DNA of 64,000 nt from Bacillota bacterium (lineage in GTDB: Bacteria; Bacillota_A; Clostridia; Lachnospirales; Lachnospiraceae), in contig JAEYMU010000053.1 in the NCBI GenBank assembly GCA_023407175.1, positions 434,001-498,000 of the forward strand. Direction: 5' to 3'. The position numbers and the translations under genes are program-made. Position 1 is the stretch's first letter. Each line of letters begins with the position of its first letter. Positions 26,451 to 37,312 of this stretch are shown in pieces. The notes below the pieces were generated by a model. It saw only the letters and a program-made list of their open reading frames with translations, searched no databases and was not told the DNA's origin.

Positions 26451-27242
26451 GTGAGCAGGTTAAAAAAAGGCAGCAGCCGTAAAACCATCATAAGAAAAAT
26501 TATTATGGGAGCAATTTTCCCCGTGACATTGCTGGCCCTATGGGAATATTTCGGAAGAACCGGCGCCATCAATCAATCTATTCTTCCAAAGCCTTCTACC
26601 CTGTGGGAGGCTTTGGAATATATGACTCTGTCCGGCGAATTGCAAAAGCATTTGCTGATCAGTATAATACGTGTGATTAAAGGCTTTGCGCTCGGTGCTT
26701 TGTTAGGCTTGGCAGCAGGAACTATGATAGGTCTGTCGAAAACAGCCGGTGAGCTTTGCGCTGCGCTGATCGGCATACTGCGGCCGGTTCCGATTATAGC
26801 ATGGGTTCCGATGCTGATTCTTTGGATGGGTATTGACGAGTCCTCGAAGGAAACCCTCATCGCGATTGGAAGTTTCTGGCCGATTTTGTTGAACACCATC
26901 CGGGGCATTCAGAATGCAGATAAAAAATTGCTTGAGGTTGCCTTTATTCTGGAAAAAAATAAAAAACAGGTATTAGCAAAGGTAATCATCCCCGCAGCGC
27001 TGCCATCTGTATTTACCGGCATCCGTCTGGGAATCGGTGCGGCCTGGTCCTGCGTAGTAGCAGCAGAAATGATAGCTGCCGCAAAGGGAATCGGATATCT
27101 GATCATGTATTCAAGAGAATTATCCCAGCCGGATATTATGCTGGTGGGTGTATTTTCAATCGGTATCATAGGACTTGTGATTGATGCGGTATTAATAAAG
27201 ATTGAAAAAAGGGTGTTAAGATGGAATATCGTGGAGGAATAG
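26451..27242 (+). CDS. ABC transporter permease (SsuC/TauC family)
   Basis: 263-residue membrane protein with about six helices and the BPD_transp_1 EAA loop near residue 170-190 (EVAFILEKNKKQVLAKVIIPAALPSVFTGIRLG region). It starts at GTG 26451 after AGAGGG. It sits between the binding lipoprotein (11 nt) and the ATPase (12 nt), giving a complete importer. The substrate is not determined by the permease sequence. Confidence 0.87.
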   Translation: MSRLKKGSSRKTIIRKIIMGAIFPVTLLALWEYFGRTGAINQSILPKPSTLWEALEYMTLSGELQKHLLISIIRVIKGFALGALLGLAAGTMIGLSKTAGELCAALIGILRPVPIIAWVPMLILWMGIDESSKETLIAIGSFWPILLNTIRGIQNADKKLLEVAFILEKNKKQVLAKVIIPAALPSVFTGIRLGIGAAWSCVVAAEMIAAAKGIGYLIMYSRELSQPDIMLVGVFSIGIIGLVIDAVLIKIEKRVLRWNIVEE

Positions 27243-27254
27243 GGGCATATATCG

Positions 27255-28034
27255 ATGGGACTTAATAAAAAATTAGCCATTAATCATGTTAAAAAAATAT
27301 TCCAGCTGGATACCGGCAATCTTGAGGTGCTGTCGGATATCAATTTGGAGGTTGAAAGCGGAGAATTTATCAGTATTGTCGGGGCCAGCGGATGCGGGAA
27401 GAGCACGCTCCTTCGGATCATAGCCGGACTGGAAACCGCCTCTGAAGGCGGTGTAAGCATCGGAGACCGGAGGGTTGAAAAACCCTCCGTAGAGACAGGC
27501 ATGATTTTTCAGGAGCCCAGATTGTTTCCGTGGCTAACTGTGGAGCAAAATATTGAATTCGGAATCCATAAGAAGCTTCCAAGGGAAACCCGGAACAGGT
27601 TAATTAGGGAGCACATCGACCTGGTAAAGCTGGACGGCTTTGAAAAGGCATTGCCCAGGCAATTATCAGGCGGAATGCAGCAAAGAGTCAGTATCGCCAG
27701 AACATTAATTAACCAACCAAGTGTATTGCTTTTGGATGAACCCTTTGGAGCTCTGGATGCTTTGACCAGAATCAATATGCAGAATGAGGTTTTAAGGATA
27801 TGGCAGGCAGAGCAGACTACCATGCTTCTTATCACACATGACATCGACGAGGCAATTTTCTTAAGTGACCGTATTATTATCATGTCTGACCGCCCGGGGA
27901 TCATAAAAAAAATCATACCTGTACCAATGCCAAGACCAAGAGACAGAAGCAGCTATGAATTTATGAAAATCCGAAAAGAGATTTACTCGGAATTTTTTGA
28001 AGACAGCGACATATCAATTGATTATTACCTGTAA
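27255..28034 (+). CDS. ABC transporter ATP-binding protein (SsuB/TauB family)
   Basis: 259 residues. Walker A GASGCGKST (about 46), Q-loop FQEPRLFPW, signature LSGGMQQR, Walker B VLLLDEPFGALD and switch ITHDIDEA are all intact. The C-terminal segment (RPGIIKKIIPVPMPRPRDRSSYEF) is typical of nitrate/sulfonate/taurine ATPases. Last gene of the 23579-28034 operon, followed by a bidirectional terminator. Confidence 0.9.
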   Translation: MGLNKKLAINHVKKIFQLDTGNLEVLSDINLEVESGEFISIVGASGCGKSTLLRIIAGLETASEGGVSIGDRRVEKPSVETGMIFQEPRLFPWLTVEQNIEFGIHKKLPRETRNRLIREHIDLVKLDGFEKALPRQLSGGMQQRVSIARTLINQPSVLLLDEPFGALDALTRINMQNEVLRIWQAEQTTMLLITHDIDEAIFLSDRIIIMSDRPGIIKKIIPVPMPRPRDRSSYEFMKIRKEIYSEFFEDSDISIDYYL

Positions 28035-28043
28035 AATAAATAT

Positions 28044-28076
28044 AAAGGCCGGGGAAATAATTTCCCGGGCCTTTTA
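28044..28076. terminator. Bidirectional terminator between the ABC operon and rpoC
   Basis: AAAGGCC-GGGGAAAT pairs with ATTTCCCGGGCCTTTT around a minimal loop, with T-rich flanks in both directions. It serves the convergent ABC operon (+) and rpoBC (-). Confidence 0.85.
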
Positions 28077-28132
28077 ATATACTTTAATTATTTATATTAT
28101 TTTTTATATGCTTAGGTGTCAATTCACGGCTT

Positions 28133-31100
28133 TTATTTATCATCACCGTAATTGTCCTCGCTGATTCCCTTAAGGTTGAAGCTGGTTTCTGTCCAATCCC
28201 CCTCATTATGGGAGTTCTCACCGTAATTTACATGAGCATCATCCATTCCGGCAATTGCATCCTCTCTTTGCAGATAATCCTCCTCATTGGAATACTTATC
28301 TTCATCATAGACGATCTCCGCAATGCCGTCCTCCGGCTCATAATAGCCTTCTTCCTCATATTCCTCACCGAAGAATTCCTCATCATTATAGCCGTCCTCG
28401 GAATATTCGAAGCTGCCGAATTCATCCAGATAGCTTCCGTCACCCTCCAAATCCTCGGAGAGCATATATTCCTCAGGGGTATCGGTGTCCAGCTTAACGG
28501 AGCGGTATCTCTTCATACCAGTTCCGGCAGGAATCAACTTACCGATGATAACATTTTCCTTCAGACCGATGAGCGGGTCAATCTTGCCCTTGATCGCTGC
28601 CTCGGTAAGCACCTTGGTGGTCTCCTGGAAGGAAGCGGCTGATAAGAAGGAGTTGGTTGCAAGGGAAGCCTTGGTGATACCAAGCATTACCTGCTTGCCC
28701 TCTGCCGGCTCTAAGCCCTGCTCCTGCATTCTTACGTTCTCATCATCGAATTCCAGAATATCTACCAGTGTTCCCGGCAGGAACATCGTGTCACCGTTTG
28801 TCTCGATACGAATCTTCTTCAGCATCTGACGCACGATTACTTCGATATGCTTATCATTGATCTCAACACCCTGCAGACGGTATACTCTTTGTACCTCCTG
28901 GATCATATAGTCCTGAACGGCACGGATTCCCTTGATCTTTAAGATATCATGAGGATTGACACTGCCTTCGGTCAGCTCATCACCAGCCTCCAGCACATCG
29001 TTATCCATAACCTTGATTCTGGAGCCATAGGGTATTAAATACGCCTTGGATTCCATGGTTTCATTATTGGTTACGATAACCTCACGCTTCTTCTTCGTAT
29101 CCTTTATCGTTACTACGCCGCCGAATTCTGCAATAATCGCAAGGCCCTTCGGCTTTCTTGCTTCGAAAAGCTCCTCAACACGGGGAAGACCCTGTGTGAT
29201 ATCATCACCTGCAACACCGCCGGTATGGAAGGTACGCATCGTAAGCTGTGTACCGGGCTCACCGATGGACTGGGCTGCAATAATACCGACTGCCTCACCC
29301 ACCTGTACTGCCTCGCCGGTTGCCATGTTGGCACCATAGCATTTTGCACATACACCAATATGGGACTTACAGGTTAATATGGTACGAATCTTTACCTTAT
29401 CAACACCAGTAGCGATAATCCTTGCGGCACGCTTCGGTGTAATCATATGATTTGCCTTAACAATCATCTCGCCGTTTTCATCATAGACTGTCTCACAGGA
29501 ATATCTTCCGGTGATTCTCTCCTCCAGGCTCTCGATTACTTCCCTACCGTCAGTAAAGGCTTTGATCCACATACCCGGAATTTCATGACCCTCGCAACAG
29601 TCAACCTCACGGATGATCAAATCCTGTGATACATCAACCAGACGGCGGGTTAAGTAGCCGGAGTCAGCGGTACGAAGGGCGGTATCGGAAAGACCCTTAC
29701 GGGCACCATGAGCGGAGATAAAGTATTCCAATACGTCAAGACCCTCACGAAGGTTGGACTTGATCGGCAGCTCAATGGTTCTGCCGGTGGTGTCTGCCAT
29801 AAGTCCACGCATACCGGCAAGCTGTTTGATCTGCTTATCGGAGCCACGGGCACCGGAGTCGGACATCATCTTGATGTTATTGAATTTATCCAGACCGCTA
29901 AGCAGAGTCTCTGTCAAAGTCTTATCTGCATCCTTCCAGGTCTCTATAACGGTGTTATATCTTTCTTCCTCCGTCATTCTGCCCCGCCTGTATTCCTTGG
30001 AGATACTCTCGATGGTAGCCTCCGCATCTGCGATAATCTTCTTCTTCTCATCCGGCACCTTCATGTCGGAGATGGATACGGTCATCGCTGCCCGGGTGGA
30101 ATATTTGTAACCCAGGGACTTAACGGCATCAAGGATTTCCGCTGTCTTGGTAGCCCCGTGGATATTAATGCATTTTTCAAGAATCGGCTTTAACTGCTTC
30201 TTGCCAACCAGGAAGTTAATCTCAAGCTGTAAGAAATTATCCGGATCGGAACGGTCTACAAAGCCAAGGTCCTGCGGGATGATTTCATTGAAGATGAAAC
30301 GTCCCAGGGTCGATTCAATCGCTTTGATTTCCTCCACCCCTTCGCTGTTGATACCGGTGCGCCTTACCTTGACCATCTCATGAAGAGAGATAGCACCATT
30401 CTCGTAAGCCAGAATTGCCTCATTCAGGCTCTTGAAATGATGGCGGATTCCGCCTTCCATTTCCCTTACGATGGTCAGATAGTAGATACCAAGCACCATA
30501 TCCTGCGAAGGAACGGCTACGGGTGCACCATCGGAGGGCTTAAGCAGGTTGTTCGGTGAAAGCAGCAGGAAGCGGCATTCCGCCTGTGCTTCCACGGACA
30601 GCGGCAAATGCACCGCCATCTGGTCACCGTCGAAGTCCGCATTGTAAGCGGTACATACAAGCGGATGAAGCTTGATGGCCTTACCTTCAACCAATACCGG
30701 CTCAAAGGCCTGGATACCAAGTCTGTGGAGAGTTGGGGCACGGTTTAGCATAACCGGATGCTCCTTAATAACCTCCTCAAGGACATCCCAAACCTCTGTC
30801 TGGAGTCTTTCAACCATTTTCTTGGCGGATTTGATATTGTGAGCGGTTCCTCTTGCTACCAGCTCCTTCATAACAAAGGGCTTGAAGAGCTCAATTGCCA
30901 TTTCCTTAGGCAGACCGCACTGATATAGCTTAAGCTCAGGTCCGACTACGATAACGGAACGTCCTGAGTAGTCAACACGCTTACCCAGAAGGTTCTGACG
31001 GAAGCGTCCCTGCTTACCCTTTAACATGTCGGACAGAGATTTGAGCGCACGGTTACCGGGTCCGGTTACCGGCCTTCCTCTTCTGCCGTTATCAATTAAT

Positions 31101-32002
31101 GCATCAACCGCCTCCTGAAGCATTCTCTTCTCATTGCGTACAATGATATCCGGAGCGCCAAGCTCAAGAAGTCTCTTCAGACGGTTGTTACGGTTAATAA
31201 TTCTTCTGTACAGATCATTCATATCAGAGGTGGCGAAACGTCCTCCATCCAGCTGAACCATAGGACGAAGATCCGGAGGAATGACCGGAATTACGGAAAG
31301 GATCATCCATTCCGGCTTGTTGCCGGACTCACGGAAGGCCTCTACAACCTCCAGACGCTTGATAATTCTTGCACGCTTCTGGCCGGTGGAATCCTTCAGT
31401 CCTCTTTTTAATTCCTTCGATTCTTTCTCAAGATTGATTGCCCGTAATAATTCCTGAATTGCTTCCGCACCCATGCCGAGGCGGAAAGCGCTGTAGCCGT
31501 ATTTTTCAGCTGCTTCCTGTCTTTCCTTCTCATTTAATACCTGCTTATACTGTAAATCGGTGGTTCCTTTATCCAGTACAATATAAGAGGCAAAATACAG
31601 CACCTTCTCCAGGGTTCTTGGAGAAAGATCCAGAATGAGGCCCATACGGCTGGGTATTCCCTTGAAATACCAGATGTGGGAAACGGGTGCTGCCAGCTCA
31701 ATATGACCCATTCTTTCACGACGTACGCTCGCCTTGGTTACCTCAACACCGCAGCGGTCGCAGACTACACCCTTATATCTGATCTTTTTATATTTACCGC
31801 AATGACACTCCCAGTCCTTGCTGGGTCCAAAAATCCTCTCACAGAACAATCCGTCCTTCTCAGGCTTTAAGGTTCTGTAATTAATTGTCTCCGGCTTTCT
31901 GACTTCGCCCTTGGACCATTCCCTTATTTTCTCAGGTGAAGCTAAACCAATTTTTATCGCATCATAGGTTATCTCTTGAATGCTACTTCCTAATTCAGAC
32001 AT
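28133..32002 (-). CDS. rpoC: RNA polymerase beta' subunit RpoC with acidic C-terminal tail
   Basis: 1289 residues. The catalytic Mg-binding loop [10 protein letters not shown] is intact. The N-terminal zinc site ([20 protein letters not shown]) and the second Cys cluster (CEGHE...[13 protein letters not shown]) are present, and so are the bridge-helix and trigger-loop regions ([37 protein letters not shown]). After the conserved end (MKRYRSV) comes about 110 residues rich in Asp, Glu and Tyr, longer than in E. coli or Bacillus. GGGAG precedes the ATG. It follows rpoB by 121 nt and ends at the shared terminator at 28044. Confidence 0.97.
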   Translation of the reverse strand: MSELGSSIQEITYDAIKIGLASPEKIREWSKGEVRKPETINYRTLKPEKDGLFCERIFGPSKDWECHCGKYKKIRYKGVVCDRCGVEVTKASVRRERMGHIELAAPVSHIWYFKGIPSRMGLILDLSPRTLEKVLYFASYIVLDKGTTDLQYKQVLNEKERQEAAEKYGYSAFRLGMGAEAIQELLRAINLEKESKELKRGLKDSTGQKRARIIKRLEVVEAFRESGNKPEWMILSVIPVIPPDLRPMVQLDGGRFATSDMNDLYRRIINRNNRLKRLLELGAPDIIVRNEKRMLQEAVDALIDNGRRGRPVTGPGNRALKSLSDMLKGKQGRFRQNLLGKRVDYSGRSVIVVGPELKLYQCGLPKEMAIELFKPFVMKELVARGTAHNIKSAKKMVERLQTEVWDVLEEVIKEHPVMLNRAPTLHRLGIQAFEPVLVEGKAIKLHPLVCTAYNADFDGDQMAVHLPLSVEAQAECRFLLLSPNNLLKPSDGAPVAVPSQDMVLGIYYLTIVREMEGGIRHHFKSLNEAILAYENGAISLHEMVKVRRTGINSEGVEEIKAIESTLGRFIFNEIIPQDLGFVDRSDPDNFLQLEINFLVGKKQLKPILEKCINIHGATKTAEILDAVKSLGYKYSTRAAMTVSISDMKVPDEKKKIIADAEATIESISKEYRRGRMTEEERYNTVIETWKDADKTLTETLLSGLDKFNNIKMMSDSGARGSDKQIKQLAGMRGLMADTTGRTIELPIKSNLREGLDVLEYFISAHGARKGLSDTALRTADSGYLTRRLVDVSQDLIIREVDCCEGHEIPGMWIKAFTDGREVIESLEERITGRYSCETVYDENGEMIVKANHMITPKRAARIIATGVDKVKIRTILTCKSHIGVCAKCYGANMATGEAVQVGEAVGIIAAQSIGEPGTQLTMRTFHTGGVAGDDITQGLPRVEELFEARKPKGLAIIAEFGGVVTIKDTKKKREVIVTNNETMESKAYLIPYGSRIKVMDNDVLEAGDELTEGSVNPHDILKIKGIRAVQDYMIQEVQRVYRLQGVEINDKHIEVIVRQMLKKIRIETNGDTMFLPGTLVDILEFDDENVRMQEQGLEPAEGKQVMLGITKASLATNSFLSAASFQETTKVLTEAAIKGKIDPLIGLKENVIIGKLIPAGTGMKRYRSVKLDTDTPEEYMLSEDLEGDGSYLDEFGSFEYSEDGYNDEEFFGEEYEEEGYYEPEDGIAEIVYDEDKYSNEEDYLQREDAIAGMDDAHVNYGENSHNEGDWTETSFNLKGISEDNYGDDK

Positions 32003-32123
32003 TCTATGGCTCTCCCTTCGTTTTACCGATGCAGAAATTTTTAAGTTCCTGCCTTCAGCTTTATGACAACTACTTATTCTCTACTGTACACAGAATTCCA
32101 CAGCGTTTTTACACCACTTGGTT

Positions 32124-35100
32124 TTAAATCTCCTCTTCCGGATCTTCGCCAAGCTCAAGGTCATCTTCCTCTGCATAAATTCCGTCATCCAGTATATCTT
32201 CCGATTCATCTTCATAAATATCGAAAATATCTGCATCAATATCTTCCACATTTGCTTGGGTGAAGCCGGCATCTTCATAGCCTTCATCATATCTGAAATT
32301 ATTATCGCCTTCAATTAATGGAGTCAGGTCTGAATCACCGTAGTCAATGCTTTCTGTCATCTTCACCTCATTACCGTTCTCATCAAGAACTGTAACATCC
32401 AGGGCAAGGGATTGAAGCTCCTTTAAGAGAACCTTGAAGGATTCCGGAATACCGGGCTCCGTAATATTTTCTCCCTTAATGATTGCTTCATAGGTCTTAA
32501 CACGTCCGGTTACATCGTCGGATTTTACCGTTAAGATTTCCTGGAGGATATAAGCGGCACCATAAGCCTCAAGTGCCCAAACCTCCATTTCACCGAATCT
32601 TTGTCCGCCGAATTGTGCCTTACCGCCTAACGGCTGCTGCGTTACTAAGGAGTAAGGACCGGTGGAACGTGCATGGATCTTATCATCAACCAGATGGTGG
32701 AGCTTCAGATAATGCATGAAGCCGACTGTTACGGAGCCGTCAAAATACTCACCGGTCCTGCCGTCACGAAGCCTTACCTTACCGTCGCGGTTGATTGGAA
32801 CACCCTTCCAATCCTCTCTATTCTCAGGATGCTTTTTCAGATAATCCATAAAATCGGCATCCAGGGTATCTTTATACTTTACTTCAAATTCCTCCCAGGA
32901 GGTATTGGCAAAATCATTGGCAATTTCCAGAGTATCCATGATATCAAACTCGTCGGCACCGTCAAATACCGGGGTGGAGATATCGATTCCAAGTACCTTA
33001 GAAGCCAGGGACAGATGGATTTCCAGTACCTGTCCGATGTTCATACGGGAAGGAACACCTAAGGGATTTAACACAATATCAAGGGGACGGCCATTCGGAA
33101 GGAAGGGCATATCCTCTACCGGGAGTACACGGGAAACAACACCCTTGTTACCGTGACGGCCAGCCATCTTATCACCAACCTGGATTTTTCTCTTCTGTGC
33201 GATATAAACACGAACCGTCTGGTTTACACCAGGGGATAATTCATCGCCGTTTTCTCTGGTAAATACCTTAGCATCTACGATAATGCCGTACTCACCGTGA
33301 GGAACACGAAGGGAGGTATCCCTTACTTCTCTTGCCTTCTCACCAAAGATTGCACGAAGGAGTCTTTCTTCTGCTGTCAGCTCGGTCTCACCCTTGGGAG
33401 TAACCTTACCAACCAAAATATCTCCGGCACGAACCTCGGCACCGATACGGATGATACCTCTCTCATCCAAATCCTTTAAAGCATCATCGCCGACACCGGG
33501 AACATCCCTTGTAATTTCTTCCGGCCCAAGCTTGGTGTCTCTGGCTTCTGCCTCATATTCTTCAATATGCACGGAGGTGTATACATCCTCCTGCACCAGT
33601 CTTTCACTAAGAAGTACGGCATCCTCGTAGTTATAGCCTTCCCAGGTCATGAAGCCGATTAACGGATTCTTACCAAGGGCAAGCTCTCCCTTCGCCGTGG
33701 AGGGTCCGTCCGCAATTACCTGACCTGCCGTAATCTTCTGGCCCCGGAATACAATCGGTCTCTGATTGATACAGGTGCCCTGATTACTCTTGGCAAATTT
33801 AATCATGCGGTAGGAGGATTTTGTATTATCTTCATTTTTAATAACAACTTCCTTGGCTGTAACGCGCTCAACCACACCGGATTTCTTGGCAACAACGCAA
33901 ACACCGGAGTCGATGGCCGCCTTTGCTTCAATACCCGTACCAACTACGGGAGCCTCGGTCAAAAGCAACGGAACCGCCTGACGCTGCATGTTGGCACCCA
34001 TGAGGGCACGGTTTGCATCGTCATTTTCCAGGAAAGGAATTAACGCAGTCGCTACGGAGAATACCATCTTCGGAGATACATCCATAAAATCAATCAGATG
34101 CTTCTCATACTGGGAGGTTTCTTCCCTGTGACGTCCGGAGATACTGTTTCCTACGAAAAATCCGCTCTCATCCAGCTCTTCGTTCGCCTGGGCAACAACA
34201 TATTTATCCTCCTCATCGGCTGTCATATAGATAACCTCATCCGTAACTCTTGGATTCATCGGATCGGTTTTATCACATTTACGATAGGGAGCCTCAATAA
34301 AGCCATATTCATTAATTCTTGCATAGGTAGCAAGGGAATTGATCAAACCGATGTTAGGACCTTCGGGGGTCTCAATCGGACACATTCTTCCGTAATGGGA
34401 ATAGTGAACGTCACGAACCTCAAAGCCTGCACGGTCACGGGACAAACCTCCGGGTCCGAGGGCTGAGAGACGTCTTTTATGGGTCAGCTCGCCAAGGGGA
34501 TTGTGCTGATCCATGAACTGGGACAGCTGGGAGCTTCCGAAGAACTCCTTCACCGCTGCGGTAACCGGTTTGATATTGATTAAGGACTGGGGACTGATCC
34601 CCTCAAGGTCCTGGGTTGTCATTCTTTCTCTTACCACACGTTCCATTCTGGAAAGACCGATCCGGTACTGGTTCTGTAACAGCTCACCCACCGCTCTGAT
34701 TCTTCGGTTGCCCAAATGGTCGATATCATCGGAGTTACCGATGCCATATTCCAGATGAATATTATAGTTAATGGAAGCAATAATATCTTCCTTTGTAATA
34801 TGTTTCGGAATCAATTCGTTGATATTCTTCTTAATTGCATTTTTAATTGCATCAATATCGGAATTTTCGGCCAAAATATTCTTAAGTACGGGGTAATAAA
34901 CATCCTCGGTCACACCGAGTTCCTTCTTATTAATATCTACATAGTAAGAAGGATCAACCATCATATTGGAAATGACCTTAACATTACGCTCTTCCGCTTG
35001 TACCATAACAAAGGGCACGGCAGCGTTCTGTATCTGTCTTGCTATTTTATCATTCACCTGTGTTCCCGCTGCTGCAATAATCTCACCGGTGGAGTGGTCA

Positions 35101-36014
35101 ACTACATCCTCTGCCAGTACAAAGCCCGTAATTCTATTGCGAAAATGCAGCTTCTTGTTGAATTTATATCTGCCGACCTTCGCAAGGTCATATCTTCTGG
35201 CATCAAAAAACATGCTGTTTAATAATGACTCCGCATTCTCTACAGCAAGCGGCTCACCGGGACGCAGCTTCTTATATAATTCCAGCAGACCGTCCTGATA
35301 GCTTCCGGTCGGGTCCTTGGAGGTACTTGGGTCTCTGGCAAGACTTGCAAGAATCTTCGGCTCCTCACCGAATAGCTGCTTGATTTCTTCATTGGTACCA
35401 TAGCCCAAAGCCCTTACAAAGGTAGTGATCGGAACCTTTCTGTTACGGTCAACACGTACGTAAAACACATCATTGGAATCTGTCTCATATTCCAACCATG
35501 CGCCTCTGTTTGGGATTACTGTAGAAGAAAATAATTTCTTACCGATTTTATCGTGATCTATAGAATAATAAATTCCAGGGGAACGTACTAACTGGCTTAC
35601 AATAACTCTCTCTGCACCGTTGATAACAAAGGTACCGGTCTCTGTCATTAAAGGCAGATCACCCATAAAGATATCATGCTCGTTAATTTCGTTGTTTTCT
35701 TTATTATGAAGTCTTACTTTTACCTTCAAAGGAGCTGCATAAGTAGCATCTCGTTCCTTGCATTCTTCAATCGTATATTTGATATCATCCTCGCATAATG
35801 CAAAATCCACGAATTCTAAGCTCAAATGTCCGCTGTAATCAGCAATCGGAGAAATGTCATCAAATACTTCCTTGAGTCCCTCATCCAGAAACCACTGGTA
35901 GGAATCCTTTTGTACTTCAATGAGATTGGGCATCTCCAGGACTTCCTTCTGCTTGGAGTAACTCATTCTAACGTTATTACCAACCTTAATTGGATGCATT
36001 CTGTTCTTGTCCAT
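32124..36014 (-). CDS. rpoB: RNA polymerase beta subunit RpoB
   Basis: 1296 residues from ATG 36014, chosen because it has AAGGGGTG upstream and the usual [11 protein letters not shown]...[24 protein letters not shown] start (cited in parts); the frame is open to 36071. The rifampicin region [20 protein letters not shown] and SALGPGGL keeps the residues equivalent to E. coli D516, H526 and S531, so no classical resistance change is seen. The C-terminus carries a Glu/Asp-rich extension of about 70 residues. rplL is not upstream; it lies about 20 kb away at 56743. Confidence 0.97.
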   Translation of the reverse strand: MDKNRMHPIKVGNNVRMSYSKQKEVLEMPNLIEVQKDSYQWFLDEGLKEVFDDISPIADYSGHLSLEFVDFALCEDDIKYTIEECKERDATYAAPLKVKVRLHNKENNEINEHDIFMGDLPLMTETGTFVINGAERVIVSQLVRSPGIYYSIDHDKIGKKLFSSTVIPNRGAWLEYETDSNDVFYVRVDRNRKVPITTFVRALGYGTNEEIKQLFGEEPKILASLARDPSTSKDPTGSYQDGLLELYKKLRPGEPLAVENAESLLNSMFFDARRYDLAKVGRYKFNKKLHFRNRITGFVLAEDVVDHSTGEIIAAAGTQVNDKIARQIQNAAVPFVMVQAEERNVKVISNMMVDPSYYVDINKKELGVTEDVYYPVLKNILAENSDIDAIKNAIKKNINELIPKHITKEDIIASINYNIHLEYGIGNSDDIDHLGNRRIRAVGELLQNQYRIGLSRMERVVRERMTTQDLEGISPQSLINIKPVTAAVKEFFGSSQLSQFMDQHNPLGELTHKRRLSALGPGGLSRDRAGFEVRDVHYSHYGRMCPIETPEGPNIGLINSLATYARINEYGFIEAPYRKCDKTDPMNPRVTDEVIYMTADEEDKYVVAQANEELDESGFFVGNSISGRHREETSQYEKHLIDFMDVSPKMVFSVATALIPFLENDDANRALMGANMQRQAVPLLLTEAPVVGTGIEAKAAIDSGVCVVAKKSGVVERVTAKEVVIKNEDNTKSSYRMIKFAKSNQGTCINQRPIVFRGQKITAGQVIADGPSTAKGELALGKNPLIGFMTWEGYNYEDAVLLSERLVQEDVYTSVHIEEYEAEARDTKLGPEEITRDVPGVGDDALKDLDERGIIRIGAEVRAGDILVGKVTPKGETELTAEERLLRAIFGEKAREVRDTSLRVPHGEYGIIVDAKVFTRENGDELSPGVNQTVRVYIAQKRKIQVGDKMAGRHGNKGVVSRVLPVEDMPFLPNGRPLDIVLNPLGVPSRMNIGQVLEIHLSLASKVLGIDISTPVFDGADEFDIMDTLEIANDFANTSWEEFEVKYKDTLDADFMDYLKKHPENREDWKGVPINRDGKVRLRDGRTGEYFDGSVTVGFMHYLKLHHLVDDKIHARSTGPYSLVTQQPLGGKAQFGGQRFGEMEVWALEAYGAAYILQEILTVKSDDVTGRVKTYEAIIKGENITEPGIPESFKVLLKELQSLALDVTVLDENGNEVKMTESIDYGDSDLTPLIEGDNNFRYDEGYEDAGFTQANVEDIDADIFDIYEDESEDILDDGIYAEEDDLELGEDPEEEI

Positions 36015-36134
36015 TGACGTTTTCACCCCTTGAGTTTTTTGTATATCATTGCCTAAAAAACTTCTTTTCATTTTCTTACATATATGTTATAATATAAGTA
36101 ATTAGGCATATAACACCACAATAGTGCATCTTTC

Positions 36135-36163
36135 ATATTACCATACTTATTTTCAACTGTCAA
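36135..36163 (-). promoter_or_regulatory. Promoter of rpoBC
   Basis: On the minus strand TTGACA (complement of 36158-36163), a 17-nt spacer and TAATAT (complement of 36135-36140). It is 121 nt upstream of the rpoB start. With rplJL absent from this position, rpoBC needs its own promoter, and this is the best candidate. Confidence 0.75.
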
Positions 36164-36198
36164 CTTAAAATGTTGATTTTTTTTATTTTATACAAACA

Positions 36199-36415
36199 AA
36201 TATATACAATTTAAACGGGCCTGCGACAGCAGACCCGTTTAAATTGTATATATTCAGCCCTGTGAATGCACTATTCACAGGGCTTGCTGCCGAAGGCAGT
36301 GTTTGTATAACGAGCGAATTGCGCCCTCTGCAATTCGTGAGTCTATTGTATATCCCTTAGAACACCTCTTTGAACCACCACCACAAAACTTGCTGCCGAA
36401 GGCAGTGTTTGTTCT
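36199..36415. repeat. Hairpin cluster with a 24-bp direct repeat between eetB and rpoB
   Basis: No gene. There is a perfect 21-bp inverted repeat (36199-36219/36234-36254), a perfect 12-bp hairpin AGCCCTGTGAAT/ATTCACAGGGCT (36256-36284), a 24-bp direct repeat (36283-36306 and 36389-36412, each containing CTGCCGAAGGCAG), and CGAATTGC/GCAATTCG (36315-36337). At least one of these should terminate the EET operon on the minus strand. Confidence 0.7.
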
Positions 36416-36916
36416 CTAATCTATCTTCTGAAATTTCTTAATTCTAAGTACAATTGCTGCCCCAAGCAGTCCGATCACAGCTCCCGTAACCGCTCCGGAA
36501 ATCAACAAAAAAGGAAGATAGGATACCAGTATCACATTATTTACCAACCAGACCGCCACCAGAATTTGTCCTATATTATGGGCTACTCCGCCGGTGATGC
36601 TGACACCCGTCATCCCCAGCAGCTTTGTTTTATATAACAGCGCCATGCATAACCAGCTTAAGAGTCCTCCGGCCATGCTAAACATAAGAGTTGCCGGACT
36701 TCCGAAGGTAAAGCTGACGAGTATAATCCGAATTACGGATAATACAAAGGCATCCCTTGCACCCAGGGTATATAAACCGCAGATTACCACCAGATTTGCC
36801 AGGCCCAGCTTGATTCCCGGAATAGGTATCGGCACCGGCAGGATACTTTCAATATAGCTTAGGAGGAATGCCAGTGCAATCAGCAGTCCATAGGTCGCTA
36901 CTCTTTTTGCTTTCAT
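36416..36916 (-). CDS. eetB: EetB-like membrane protein (Gx transporter / heptaprenyl diphosphate synthase component I family)
   Basis: 166 residues with about five transmembrane helices; the family signature PGIKLGLANLVVI and GGVAHNIGQIL are visible. Databases often call the family heptaprenyl diphosphate synthase component I or Gx transporter. In the Listeria flavin-based EET locus a membrane protein of this kind, EetB, is needed to pass electrons from Ndh2/quinol to the outside. An AAGGAG site lies 5 nt before the ATG. It is last in the operon, 12 nt after eetA. The same family also occurs beside rnf genes, but none are seen here. Confidence 0.78.
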   Translation of the reverse strand: MKAKRVATYGLLIALAFLLSYIESILPVPIPIPGIKLGLANLVVICGLYTLGARDAFVLSVIRIILVSFTFGSPATLMFSMAGGLLSWLCMALLYKTKLLGMTGVSITGGVAHNIGQILVAVWLVNNVILVSYLPFLLISGAVTGAVIGLLGAAIVLRIKKFQKID

Positions 36917-36928
36917 TTCTGCTCCTTA

Positions 36929-37300
36929 CTATTTGGCTGTTATGTCTACATCATCCTCTTCGCCGCCAACGATCTCAAGTACAACCTTATGCGGCAGGCA
37001 TACGATGGTCTCACCATTATAATGAATGCTTTTATGCTTTACGCAGAGCTTGTCCGGGCAGTTGGCACCGGTCATATCCACTATACCATCCTTAATGACT
37101 ACGGTATTATAATCCCCGTTTTCGTCCTCTATGGTTATTGTCGCATCCTTATCTAAATCCAGGGTTTTATATTCTTTTCCATTTACGGTAATTACAACCC
37201 TGCCGCCTTCTGTGCGATTCAGATTCAGGAAAAAGATTGCGGCTATTGCTATCAATATCAGAATTGCAAATAATATAATATCATTTTTTTTAATCATCAC
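36929..37300 (-). CDS. eetA: EetA-like NusG domain II protein
   Basis: 123 residues: an N-terminal membrane anchor (IILFAILILIAIAAIFFL), then an extracytoplasmic NusG domain II with conserved GANCPDKLCVKHKSI and ETIVCLPHKVVLEI. The two Cys in CPDKLC could bind metal or form a disulfide. It lies between fmnB and eetB, the expected EET context. EetA and EetB are thought to link the quinol pool to PplA; the mechanism is not established. Confidence 0.8.
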   Translation of the reverse strand: MMIKKNDIILFAILILIAIAAIFFLNLNRTEGGRVVITVNGKEYKTLDLDKDATITIEDENGDYNTVVIKDGIVDMTGANCPDKLCVKHKSIHYNGETIVCLPHKVVLEIVGGEEDDVDITAK

Positions 37301-37312
37301 AGGTCCCTTGTA

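Noticed and set aside
25375..28034. Thiamine/HMP precursor importer (ThiXYZ)
   Set aside because: The binding protein has an NMT1-like fold, but no TPP riboswitch or thi genes are present, so the substrate was left open.
34350..34620. Rifampicin-resistance substitution in rpoB
   Set aside because: The residues equivalent to D516, H526 and S531 are wild type; the H in FMDQHNPL is at a position that varies between species.
28208..35298. Many plus-strand open frames of 80-168 codons within rpoB and rpoC
   Set aside because: Shadows of highly conserved genes; no independent evidence of coding.
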